Of a stretch of 64,000 bases of DNA, positions 8,785 to 15,678 are shown in pieces. A model generated the notes under the pieces. That model had not been told where the DNA came from and did not search any database. It worked only from the letters and a program-made list of their open reading frames with translations. Position 1 is the stretch's first letter, and every line of letters starts with the position of its first letter. A program made the position numbers and the translations under genes. This DNA comes from Kocuria dechangensis (lineage in GTDB: Bacteria; Actinomycetota; Actinomycetes; Actinomycetales; Micrococcaceae), in assembly GCF_014636775.1 (NCBI RefSeq), contig NZ_BMEQ01000013.1, positions 56,341 to 120,340 of the forward strand, given 5' to 3'.

Positions 8785-8817
8785 TCAGACCGCCGATCCG
8801 GGGGCAGGGATGGTCAT
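8785..8817 (-). CDS. 10-codon leaderless mini-ORF upstream of the flippase
   Basis: The ORF encodes MTIPAPGSAV and ends in a TGA that abuts the flippase ATG at 8784 (TGAATG). Its ATG at 8817 lies seven bases after TAGACT (8830-8825 on this strand), so a transcript would start on this ATG. The flippase would then be translated by termination-reinitiation. It may have no function beyond loading ribosomes. Translation is inferred. Confidence 0.45.
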   Translation of the reverse strand: MTIPAPGSAV

Positions 8818-8824
8818 CGGCGCG

Positions 8825-8830
8825 AGTCTA
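8825..8830 (-). promoter_or_regulatory. -10 box TAGACT, flippase transcript
   Basis: TAGACT read leftwards, seven bases before the mini-ORF ATG. It faces the glycosyltransferase promoter, 45 bases away. Confidence 0.6.
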
Positions 8831-8875
8831 CTCGGCGCCCGTGCACCCCCGGGCGAGCGGGGCCGGCGCCGTCGC

Positions 8876-8881
8876 TAGGCT
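8876..8881 (+). promoter_or_regulatory. -10 box TAGGCT, glycosyltransferase transcript
   Basis: TAGGCT is followed by six bases and then the ATG of a 20-codon leader ORF at 8888, the usual layout of leaderless actinobacterial messages. Confidence 0.6.
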
Positions 8882-8887
8882 GGACCC

Positions 8888-8950
8888 ATGACCACGAGCC
8901 ACCGCACCCTCTCCGCTCTCCACCCCTGCCGCACGACCGGGCGGGGCTGA
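8888..8950 (+). CDS. 20-codon leaderless mini-ORF upstream of the glycosyltransferase
   Basis: It encodes MTTSHRTLSALHPCRTTGRG, ending with TGA five bases before the glycosyltransferase GTG. It sits in a different frame from that gene. Its ATG is placed for leaderless initiation from the TAGGCT box. It mirrors the mini-ORF before the divergent flippase, which argues that both are translated. No run of one amino acid suggests classical attenuation. Confidence 0.45.
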   Translation: MTTSHRTLSALHPCRTTGRG

Positions 8951-8955
8951 CCGCG

Positions 8956-10083
8956 GTGCGCGTGCTCGTCGTCACCACCTGGTACCCCTCGGCGGAACGG
9001 CCGGAGGAGACGCCCTTCGTGCCCCGGCACGTGCGGGCGATCGCCCGTCACCACGACGTCCGGGTGCTGCACGTGCGCCTGCTCCGCACCGGGCCCGTGC
9101 TCGAGGAGCAGCGGGACGGGATCCCCGTGGTGCGCCTGCCCTTCCACCCGCTGCGGCCCGCCACGGTGGCGCGGGCGTACGCCGCGATCGGCCGCCACCT
9201 GGCCGGCGCCGACGTCCTGCACACCATGCCGTTCTCCGCCGCGCTGGTCTGCCTGCCCTTCGCCGGGCGCCGCCCCTGGGTGCACACCGAGCACTGGAAC
9301 GGCGTGCTGACGCCCGAGCAGAACGGGGCCCTCTGGCAGCGCTTCGCGTGGCTGCGCCGGATCCTCCGCGTCCCCGACCGCGTCACCGGGGTGAGCTCGA
9401 TGATGTGCGACGTGCTGCGCCGCTTCGCCCCGCCGGCGAAGGTCGAGCGGATCGGCAACGTCGTGGACCACGCCCCCGGCGTCGTGCCGCCGCCGCGCGG
9501 GGACACCCTGCAGATCGTGGCCGTCGGGGCACTGCGCGCCCTCAAGGACCCGCTGCTGGCCGTCGACACCGTGGCCTGGCTGGCGGAGGCCGGTCACGAC
9601 GTCCGCCTGACCTGGTGCGGCACCGGCGAGCTCGCCGAGGACGTGCGGCGCCGCGCGCAGGAGCGGGGCGTGGCCGACCGGGTCGTGCTCACCGGCACCC
9701 TCGGCGCCGAGGGGGTCCAGGAGCTGCTCGCGGCCTCCGACGTGTTCCTGCTGCCGAGCCGCTCCGAGACCTTCTGCGTGGCCGCGGCCGAGGCGCTCGC
9801 CGCGGGCCGGCCGGTCGTCATGGGGGCCGTGGGCGGGCAGCGGGACTTCGTGCACCCGGCCAACGGGCGGCTGGTGGAGGAGCGCACCCCCGCCGCGTTC
9901 GGCCGGGCGGTGCTCGACGTCGTCGGCGGCCCCGGCATGCAGGATCCCGAGGAGATGGCGGCCGCGATCCGCTCCCGGTACGGCGCCGAGGAGGTGGCGG
10001 AGGAGTTCGACCGGCTCTACCGGTCGGTCGTCTCCGGGCGGCGCGGCGCGCCTGCTTTGACCCGCCGCCCGTCCTCCCGTTAA
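8956..10083 (+). CDS. GT4-like (GT-B fold) glycosyltransferase
   Basis: This 375-residue cytoplasmic glycosyltransferase opens with MRVLVVTTWYPSAERPEETP, typical of group 1 enzymes that transfer sugars to lipid-linked or polysaccharide acceptors. The donor-binding domain has VAVGALRALKDPLLAVD, LTWCGTGELAEDV and LLPSRSETFCVAAAEALAAG, which is the E(X7)E region. The GTG at 8956 gives the canonical N-terminus. No good ribosome site precedes it, consistent with coupling to the mini-ORF that ends five bases upstream. It pairs divergently with the flippase. The stop codon TAA forms the first half of the -10 box of the following tRNA gene. Confidence 0.85.
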   Translation: MRVLVVTTWYPSAERPEETPFVPRHVRAIARHHDVRVLHVRLLRTGPVLEEQRDGIPVVRLPFHPLRPATVARAYAAIGRHLAGADVLHTMPFSAALVCLPFAGRRPWVHTEHWNGVLTPEQNGALWQRFAWLRRILRVPDRVTGVSSMMCDVLRRFAPPAKVERIGNVVDHAPGVVPPPRGDTLQIVAVGALRALKDPLLAVDTVAWLAEAGHDVRLTWCGTGELAEDVRRRAQERGVADRVVLTGTLGAEGVQELLAASDVFLLPSRSETFCVAAAEALAAGRPVVMGAVGGQRDFVHPANGRLVEERTPAAFGRAVLDVVGGPGMQDPEEMAAAIRSRYGAEEVAEEFDRLYRSVVSGRRGAPALTRRPSSR

Positions 10084-10086
10084 GCT
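10057..10086 (+). promoter_or_regulatory. Sigma-70-type promoter of tRNA-Ser(GCU)
   Basis: TTGACC at 10057-10062, an 18-base spacer and TAAGCT at 10081-10086. The promoter lies within the last codons of the glycosyltransferase, and its -10 includes that gene's stop codon. Confidence 0.7.
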
Positions 10087-10126
10087 GGCCTGTGTTGTCC
10101 GCACCCGACCGGTGCCGGGCGACGGA

Positions 10127-10215
10127 GGAGACGTGCCAGAGCGGCCGAATGGACTTCACTGCTAATGAAGGGTCGGGGTTAAACTCGACCGGGGGTTCAA
10201 ATCCCCCCGTCTCCG
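10127..10215 (+). tRNA. tRNA-Ser(GCU)
   Basis: The acceptor arms GGAGACG (10127) and CGTCTCC pair, the anticodon stem CTTCA/TGAAG holds GCT at 10161-10163, and GGTTCAAATCC forms the T loop. The long variable arm is typical of tRNA-Ser. It reads AGC/AGU. CCA is not encoded. Confidence 0.97.
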
Positions 10216-10242
10216 CGTGAGCGGTGTCCCAGGACATCGGCA

Positions 10243-10275
10243 GCACCCCGGACCCACAGGTCCGGGGTGCTTTTT
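10243..10275 (+). terminator. Terminator of tRNA-Ser(GCU)
   Basis: An 11-bp perfect stem (10243-10253 with 10260-10270) followed by TTTTT. Confidence 0.92.
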
Positions 10276-10335
10276 CGTGCCCCGGGCCCTGCGTCATGTG
10301 CGCCCGGACCCGTGACCCCGGCCCCGGCGGCTTCC

Positions 10336-10341
10336 TAGACT
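10336..10341 (+). promoter_or_regulatory. -10 box TAGACT upstream of the GerW-like gene
   Basis: It gives a leader of about 32 bases, which includes the AGGGGGA ribosome site. Confidence 0.5.
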
Positions 10342-10379
10342 GGCGGTGTCGCGCTCCGACCGCACCCAGGGGGAACAGC

Positions 10380-10811
10380 ATGGCCGACCACGACCGTCCC
10401 GAGACCACGCCCGCCGACCCCGGTGCCCCCGGCGGCCCGAGCAGGACCACCGACTGGCGCGCGGGGCTCCCCGACCGCTCCGTCCTCGAGCAGGCCATCG
10501 ACGCGGTGACCGTGCGCCGGGTCTTCGGGGAGGCCTACTCCGTCAACGGCACCACCGTCATCCCCGTGGCCCGCGTCCGCGGTGGGGGAGCCGGCGGCGG
10601 GGGAGGCGGGGAGGACAAGGGCAGCTCGGGCAGCGGCTCCGGCCTGGGCTACGGCGTCCGCGCCGAGCCCGCCGGGGTCTACGTCGTGACGGGGGACCGC
10701 GCCGTCTGGCAGCCCGCCGTCGACGCGGAGCGGATCGCCCTCACCCTGGGCCTCGCGGTCGTCGCCGCGGCCGCCGCCGTGGGGTGGGCCGCCGTCGCCC
10801 GCCGGTCCTGA
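10380..10811 (+). CDS. GerW (YtfJ) family protein with C-terminal membrane anchor
   Basis: This 143-residue protein has the YtfJ/GerW core: VFGEAYSVNGTTVIPVARV, then a Gly-rich loop (residues ~64-88), then GYGVRAEPAGVYVV. The C-terminus (~118-140) is one hydrophobic Ala/Val helix. In Bacillus, GerW helps spore germination, but the family is common in non-sporulating actinobacteria and its role there is unknown, so no spore function should be inferred. The ATG is chosen for the AGGGGGA site six bases upstream. It lies 19 bases before a membrane protein gene on the same strand, probably one operon. Confidence 0.8.
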   Translation: MADHDRPETTPADPGAPGGPSRTTDWRAGLPDRSVLEQAIDAVTVRRVFGEAYSVNGTTVIPVARVRGGGAGGGGGGEDKGSSGSGSGLGYGVRAEPAGVYVVTGDRAVWQPAVDAERIALTLGLAVVAAAAAVGWAAVARRS

Positions 10812-10830
10812 GGCCGGGCGGGCCGGCGCC

Positions 10831-11253
10831 GTGTCCTTCCTGCTCCGGGTCCTCGTCAACGCCGTCGCCCTCTGGGTCGCCGCCTGGCTGCTGCCGGGGA
10901 TGCAGATCACCGCTGACCCGTCGGTGGTCTCCGCCGTGGGGAGCGGGACGGCGGCCGACGTCGTCGCCTACCTCTTCCTGGGCCTGGTCTTCGGCGCGGT
11001 CAACGCGGTCGTCCGGCCGGTGCTGGCCCTGCTGTCCCTGCCGATCACGTGCCTGACGCTGGGGCTCTTCGCGATCGTCGTGAACGCGGCCATGCTGTGG
11101 CTGACCTCCTGGCTGAGCTCCTTCACCCCGATCCGGCTGGAGATCGACTCGTTCTTCTGGACCGCGGTCCTGGCGACCCTCGTCATCGGCGTCGTCTCGC
11201 TCCTGATCGGGTGGGTCGTGCCCGACCGGGGGGAACGCCGGGACCGGCGCTGA
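10831..11253 (+). CDS. DUF360 / mycobacterial-type phage-holin family membrane protein
   Basis: This 140-residue protein has four predicted transmembrane segments (about 7-24, 47-68, 72-98 and 108-130). The motif GLVFGAVNAVVRPVLALLSLPI is characteristic of the family, which includes YvlD. Despite the family name these are ordinary chromosomal membrane proteins, and no other phage genes are nearby. The GTG start lies 19 bases after the GerW-like gene. The C-terminus is basic (PDRGERRDRR) and ends five bases before the end of the convergent peptidase gene. The function is unknown. Confidence 0.8.
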   Translation: MSFLLRVLVNAVALWVAAWLLPGMQITADPSVVSAVGSGTAADVVAYLFLGLVFGAVNAVVRPVLALLSLPITCLTLGLFAIVVNAAMLWLTSWLSSFTPIRLEIDSFFWTAVLATLVIGVVSLLIGWVVPDRGERRDRR

Positions 11254-11257
11254 CCGC

Positions 11258-13375
11258 TCAGCCCCGGTGCAGCATCCGCCAGAGGAACTCGTGGGAGAGC
11301 GCGTGCAGCCGGGCGGCCTGCCTGTTGTCCCCGGCGCCCGCGTGCCCGCCCTCCGTGGCCTCGTAGAACCACACGTCCTCGTGGCCCATGTCGAGCATCC
11401 GGGCCGCCGCCTTGCGGGCCTGGACGGGCCCCACGCGGTCGTCGCTCGTGGCCGTCCAGAACAGCACCGGCGGGTAGTCCTGCTCCTCGCGCAGCAGGTG
11501 GTACGGGGAGAACGTGCGGATGAACTCCCACTGCTCGGGGTCGTCCGGGTCGCCGTACTCCGCGACCCAGGAGAAGCCCGCGGAGAGCTTGGTGTAGCGG
11601 CGCATGTCCAGCAGCGGCACCCCGCACGAGACCGCCCCGAACAGCTCCGGGTACCGGGTGAGCATGTTGCCCACGAGCAGCCCGCCGTTGGACCCCCCGG
11701 AGCACGCCAGCGTCTCGCGTGAGCACACGCCGCGGGCGTGCAGGTCCGCGGCGACGGCCGCGAAGTCCTCGTACGCGCGGTGCCGGTGCTGCTTGAGCGC
11801 CGCCTGGTGCCAGGCGGGCCCGTACTCCCCGCCGCCGCGGATGTTGGCCAGGACGTAGATCCCGCTCCGGCCGGCGTCGTCGGTGCGGGTGAGCCAGGAG
11901 CGGCCGAGCGCCCCGGAGTAGGCGGGCGTGCGGGAGACCTCGAAGCCGCCGTAGCCGGAGAGCAGGGTGGGGTTGCGGCCGTCGAGCACCGGCTCGGCGG
12001 GGCCGATCTGGAAGTAGGGGACACGGGTGCCGTCCGCCGAGACCGCGAAGTGCTGCTCGACCGAGAGCCCGGACGCGTCGAAGAACTCCGGCGCGGTCTT
12101 GGCGACCTGCGGCGGGGACCCCGGGTGCTCACCGACCGGCAGCGTGCCCCGGGACACGGTGGTCGGGGTGAGGAAGCCGGTGGACACGAGCCAGAGGTCG
12201 TTGCCGGCCTCGGGGTCCTCGTCGTCGACGGCGTAGGCGTCCACGCTGTGCAGCGCCGGCGCCCCGGGCAGCTCGGTCACGGTCCACGGGCCGGGCTCGG
12301 CGACACGGACCACCGAGGAGACGTCCTGCAGGAGGTTGAGCACCAGCCGGTCGGCCGTCCAGGACCAGGACTGCAGGGAGGTGCGGGCGTCCGGCACGAA
12401 CACGGGCGTCACGGAGCGGTCCCCGGCCAGGAACGCCTCCAGGTCCGCCACGAGCAGGGACCCTCCGGGGTGGGCCGTGCCGTCGAGCTCGAGCTCCTCC
12501 TGGGGGCGCAGCAGCAGCCACTGCCGGTGCAGGTCCACGGTCACCGAGTCCGGGACGTCGACGTGCACGAGCCCGCCGTCGCGCACCAGGTAGGTGCGGG
12601 AGGAGAAGAAGTCCACCACGTCCACGGCCACGTCCCGCACCCACCCCGGGGTGTGGTCCCGCACGAGGACGGCCTGGATGTGGTCCTCGGTCACCTCGAA
12701 GCGCTGCTCGGCCGCAGTGAGCTCCTGCCCGCGGCGCAGCACGCGCACGGTGCGGGGGTACGAAGACGTCGTCATCGAGCCGGGGCCGAAGTCGGTGCCC
12801 ACGTGCAGCGTGTCCGCGTCCACCCAGGTGACCGAGGACTTGGCCGTGGGGACGTCGAAGCCGCCGGGCACGAAGCGCTTCTCCACCAGGTCGAACTCCC
12901 GCACCCGCTTGGCGTCGCCGCCGTCGGGGGAGAGGTTGAACAGCGCCCGGCGGTGCTCCCCGCCGGTGTACTGCGGGCGCAGCAGGCGCGCGCCGCCCCA
13001 GACCCACTCGACGCCCTCCTCGGCGGCCAGCGCGTCGACGTCGAGCAGGACCTCCCACTGCGTGTCCTCGCCCACCCAGGACTCCCACGTGGTGCGGCGG
13101 AAGAGCCCGCGGGGGTGCTCGGCGTCCCTCCAGAAGTTGTAGTAGTGCGGTCCGTGCTTGGAGACCATGGGGATGCGCTCGGTCGAGTCCATGACCTCGA
13201 GGACGTCCGCCTCCAGCGCGCGCAGGGCGGGGGTGTCCAGCATCGCGAGGGTGCGGGCGTTCTGCTGGGCCACCCAGTCCAGCGGAGCGGCCCCGGTGAT
13301 GTCCTCGAGCCACAGGTGCTCGTCGTGGGGCTCCTCGGCGGTCGGGCGGTCGGCGGTCCGTGCGGTCTCGGTCAT
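11258..13375 (-). CDS. Prolyl oligopeptidase family serine peptidase (S9)
   Basis: This 705-residue cytoplasmic peptidase is close to the usual ~700 residues of prolyl oligopeptidases. The N-terminus has the family opening HDEHLWLEDITGAAPLDWV, followed by a seven-bladed propeller region. The C-terminal alpha/beta hydrolase carries the nucleophile elbow CSGGSNGGLLVGNM, the Asp region SDDRVGPVQARK and the His in EGGHAGAGDNRQ. It should cut short peptides, typically after proline or basic residues. The ATG at 13375 is chosen because TACGAT lies seven bases upstream, a leaderless arrangement; an ATG three codons earlier is possible. It is divergent from the FAD protein with a 99-base gap. Confidence 0.9.
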   Translation of the reverse strand: MTETARTADRPTAEEPHDEHLWLEDITGAAPLDWVAQQNARTLAMLDTPALRALEADVLEVMDSTERIPMVSKHGPHYYNFWRDAEHPRGLFRRTTWESWVGEDTQWEVLLDVDALAAEEGVEWVWGGARLLRPQYTGGEHRRALFNLSPDGGDAKRVREFDLVEKRFVPGGFDVPTAKSSVTWVDADTLHVGTDFGPGSMTTSSYPRTVRVLRRGQELTAAEQRFEVTEDHIQAVLVRDHTPGWVRDVAVDVVDFFSSRTYLVRDGGLVHVDVPDSVTVDLHRQWLLLRPQEELELDGTAHPGGSLLVADLEAFLAGDRSVTPVFVPDARTSLQSWSWTADRLVLNLLQDVSSVVRVAEPGPWTVTELPGAPALHSVDAYAVDDEDPEAGNDLWLVSTGFLTPTTVSRGTLPVGEHPGSPPQVAKTAPEFFDASGLSVEQHFAVSADGTRVPYFQIGPAEPVLDGRNPTLLSGYGGFEVSRTPAYSGALGRSWLTRTDDAGRSGIYVLANIRGGGEYGPAWHQAALKQHRHRAYEDFAAVAADLHARGVCSRETLACSGGSNGGLLVGNMLTRYPELFGAVSCGVPLLDMRRYTKLSAGFSWVAEYGDPDDPEQWEFIRTFSPYHLLREEQDYPPVLFWTATSDDRVGPVQARKAAARMLDMGHEDVWFYEATEGGHAGAGDNRQAARLHALSHEFLWRMLHRG

Positions 13376-13382
13376 GTCCGCC

Positions 13383-13388
13383 ATCGTA
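13383..13388 (-). promoter_or_regulatory. -10 box TACGAT, leaderless S9 peptidase
   Basis: Seven bases separate it from the ATG at 13375. Confidence 0.6.
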
Positions 13389-13418
13389 GGCGCAGGCCCG
13401 TGCGCACGGGCCGAGGCC

Positions 13419-13450
13419 GTGGCCGAGTCAGAGGCCGAGTCAGTGGCCGA
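13419..13450 (+). repeat. 12-bp tandem repeat in the divergent promoter region
   Basis: GTGGCCGAGTCA and GAGGCCGAGTCA in tandem, then a partial third copy. They lie between the two divergent leaderless promoters and could hold operator sites. Confidence 0.75.
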
Positions 13451-13461
13451 TCCCCGGCCGA

Positions 13462-13467
13462 TACGCT
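13462..13467 (+). promoter_or_regulatory. -10 box TACGCT, leaderless FAD/NAD(P)-binding gene
   Basis: Seven bases before the ATG at 13475. Confidence 0.6.
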
Positions 13468-13474
13468 GGTCGCC

Positions 13475-15439
13475 ATGAGTGCATCGGGCAGGACAGGAAC
13501 GGAGCGGCGGGTCACGGTGATCGGCGCGGGCCCCCGCGGTCTGTCGGCGGTGGAGCGGCTGGCGGCGCGGTCGGCGGCGTCGGGCACCCGGGTGCGGATC
13601 GACGTCGTCGACCCCTTCCCGCCCGGCCCCGGGCACGTGTGGCGGACCAACCAGTCGCCGCTGTACCTGATGAACACCCCCTCCGAGTTCCCCACAGTGG
13701 TCCCCGACGACGGCGTGCTGCCCGTCGACCCCCTCGGGCCGCTGCGCGGCATGAGCTTCGAGCGGTGGCGGCTCGCGGCCGTGGCCTGCGAGATCTCCGT
13801 GGACCCCGACGACGCCGCGCAGCTGACGCGCATGACCCCGCAGTCGTATCCCTCCCGGCGCATGTACGGGGTGTACCTCGACTGGGTGTTCCGCACCCTG
13901 CGGGACGCGCTGCCCGCGTCGGTGGAGCTGACCGTGCACCGGGCGGAGGCCGTCGGGGTGCACGTGCGCGAGGAGGCGCGGCACCGCTACGACGTGGAGA
14001 TCAGCGGCGGGCAGAACCTCCCCGCCGACGCCGTGGTGCTCGCCCTGGGCCACCTGGACGCCGACCTGCGCCCCGACCAGAAGGAGCTGGTGGACGGCGC
14101 CGCCGAGTTCGGGCTCACATACTGGCCGCCCGCGGTGCCCGCCGACGTGCACTGGGACGAGCTGCCCGCCGGACGGACGGTGCTCGTGCGCGGCCTGGGC
14201 CTGAACTTCTGCGACGTCCTCGCCCAGGTCACCGAGGGGCGCGGCGGGATCTTCGTGCCGGAGGGGGAGCGGCTGCGCTACCACCCCTCGGGCCGGGAGC
14301 CCAACGTCGTGGCCGGCTCCCGCCGCGGGGTCCCCTACCGCGCCAAGGGCGAGTTCGCGGCCGGGGGCCCGTCCGCCCTCGAGTCCCGCTTCTTCACGCT
14401 CGAGAGGGCCCGGGACCTCGCCCCGGCGGACGCCCGGGAGCTGTCCTTCGACGCCGACCTCTGGCCCCTGATCCGCAAGGACGCGCTGTGGAACTACTAC
14501 ACGGTCCTGGCGCGCACGGCCCCCGACGCCTTCGAGAGCGACCCGCGGCAGTTCCTGCGGGACCTGGACGCGGTGCTGGTCTCCGGCGACGACCACCCGG
14601 AGGGCCCGTGGTCCTCCCGCGCCGAGCGGCTCATCGCCACGGCGGTGGTCCCCGGGCGCAACCTCAACGCCGTCCGCCTGGCCCGGCCCTTCGAGGGCGT
14701 CAGCTTCGACTCCCACGACGCCTACGCCGCCGCGGTGGTCCACCACCTCGACCGGGACGTCCACGGCGCGCTCGCCGGCGAGGACGACCCCCTGCGCATG
14801 GCCGTCGCCTCCCTCAACGCCTCCCGCACGGTCCTCAAGGCGGTGCTCGCGGACATCGGCATCGACGACGCCTCGTGGACCGTCGAGCTGCGCCGCCGCT
14901 TCGAGCCCTTCGTCGAGGGCGTCGTGTCCGGGCCGCCGCTGCTGCGGATCCAGCAGCTGGCGGCGCTCGCGCGCGCCGGGATCGTCCGGTTCCTCGGCCC
15001 GGACCCCCAGTTCCTCGTGGACCAGGAGCTGGGCTGCTTCGTGGGCACCTCGCCGTGGGTGCAGGACGAGCCCGTCCACGCCGACCACCTGGTCGAGGCG
15101 ATGTCCCCGCCCAACGACGTCCGCCGCAACATCTCGCCCCTGCTGACGGCGATGCACCGCGAGGGCCTCGTGCGGGTCCGCTCCCTCAGCACCGCCGACG
15201 GCGTCGCCACCGTCCCCTCGACGGGCCTGGACGTCAGCGGGCCCCCGTACCGGGCGGTGCGGGTCGACGACGACGTCGAGCCCGGCGTCTTCGTGCTCGG
15301 CCTGCAGCTGTCGGCCGTGCAGTGGGGCGTGGCGATCGCGGCCGAGGGCGGCGCCCCCGCGGAGCTGGGCGCGCGGACGCTCGCCGACGCCGACCGCGTC
15401 GCGGAGGAGGTGCTGCGGCCCGGCGGCTCTGCCGCCTGA
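13475..15439 (+). CDS. FAD/NAD(P)-binding protein (NAD_binding_9 type)
   Basis: This 654-residue protein begins with a Rossmann dinucleotide fold (VTVIGAGPRGLSAVERLAAR) and then VRIDVVDPFPPGPGHVWR. This is the signature of the large uncharacterised FAD/NAD(P)-binding family (PF13454) common in actinobacteria. A second conserved block is GRTVLVRGLGLNFCDVLAQV. It looks like a flavin-dependent oxidoreductase or monooxygenase; no substrate can be assigned. There is no signal peptide or membrane segment. The ATG fits a leaderless start. A 32-bp minisatellite begins 12 bases after its stop. Confidence 0.78.
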   Translation: MSASGRTGTERRVTVIGAGPRGLSAVERLAARSAASGTRVRIDVVDPFPPGPGHVWRTNQSPLYLMNTPSEFPTVVPDDGVLPVDPLGPLRGMSFERWRLAAVACEISVDPDDAAQLTRMTPQSYPSRRMYGVYLDWVFRTLRDALPASVELTVHRAEAVGVHVREEARHRYDVEISGGQNLPADAVVLALGHLDADLRPDQKELVDGAAEFGLTYWPPAVPADVHWDELPAGRTVLVRGLGLNFCDVLAQVTEGRGGIFVPEGERLRYHPSGREPNVVAGSRRGVPYRAKGEFAAGGPSALESRFFTLERARDLAPADARELSFDADLWPLIRKDALWNYYTVLARTAPDAFESDPRQFLRDLDAVLVSGDDHPEGPWSSRAERLIATAVVPGRNLNAVRLARPFEGVSFDSHDAYAAAVVHHLDRDVHGALAGEDDPLRMAVASLNASRTVLKAVLADIGIDDASWTVELRRRFEPFVEGVVSGPPLLRIQQLAALARAGIVRFLGPDPQFLVDQELGCFVGTSPWVQDEPVHADHLVEAMSPPNDVRRNISPLLTAMHREGLVRVRSLSTADGVATVPSTGLDVSGPPYRAVRVDDDVEPGVFVLGLQLSAVQWGVAIAAEGGAPAELGARTLADADRVAEEVLRPGGSAA

Positions 15440-15450
15440 CCCCGCCCTGC

Positions 15451-15557
15451 GCCGAGTCCCCTCCCGCCTGTCCTAGCCCGGCGCCGAGTCCCCTCCCGCC
15501 TGTCCTAGCCCGGCGCCGAGTCCCCTCCCGCCTGTCCTAGCCCGGCGCCGAGTCCCC
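15451..15557 (+). repeat. 32-bp tandem repeat, three full copies plus a partial
   Basis: Identical 32-base units begin at 15451, 15483 and 15515, and an 11-base partial copy begins at 15547. Each starts GCCGAGTCCCC and ends TAGCCCGGC. There are no spacers, so it is not CRISPR. Confidence 0.95.
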
Positions 15558-15648
15558 ACGAACGCGGCAATCCCCCATGCGATGACATGGGGGATTGCCG
15601 CAGCGGAGGGGACTCGAGGTGGTGGGGCGCGAGTGCGTGGGGACTCGG
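15549..15648. repeat. Nested inverted repeat element after the minisatellite
   Basis: Outer arms CGAGTCCCC (15549-15557) and GGGGACTCG (15608-15616) enclose the 16-bp stem at 15564-15601. Another GGGGACTCGG follows at 15639-15648. The outer arm sequence is also the start of the 32-bp unit, so the hairpin and the tandem repeat share a building block. Confidence 0.85.
15564..15601. terminator. 16-bp perfect hairpin between convergent genes
   Basis: 15564-15579 pairs perfectly with 15586-15601 around a six-base loop. There is no T-run on either side. It lies between the FAD protein and the nuclease, so it probably ends transcription from both directions. Confidence 0.6.
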
Positions 15649-15678
15649 TCCGAGGTTGTGGTGGGTCAGCGGGGTCGG

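Noticed and set aside
10380..10811. Evidence for sporulation from the GerW-like gene
   Set aside because: The family is widespread in non-sporulating actinobacteria and no other spore gene is present.
10831..11253. Prophage remnant, from the holin-family name
   Set aside because: DUF360 proteins are common chromosomal membrane proteins. No integrase, lysin, capsid or att-like repeat is near, even though a tRNA gene is.
11258..15157. Very long open frames opposite real genes (for example ~1300 codons here and ~1600 codons at 50269-55146)
   Set aside because: They are antisense or out-of-frame shadows produced by GC-rich third codon positions. Their products are low-complexity Arg/Gly/Pro/Ala and the true genes on the same bases have clear family motifs.
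15451..15557. 32-bp repeats as a CRISPR array
   Set aside because: The copies are directly adjacent with no spacers, and no cas genes are present.
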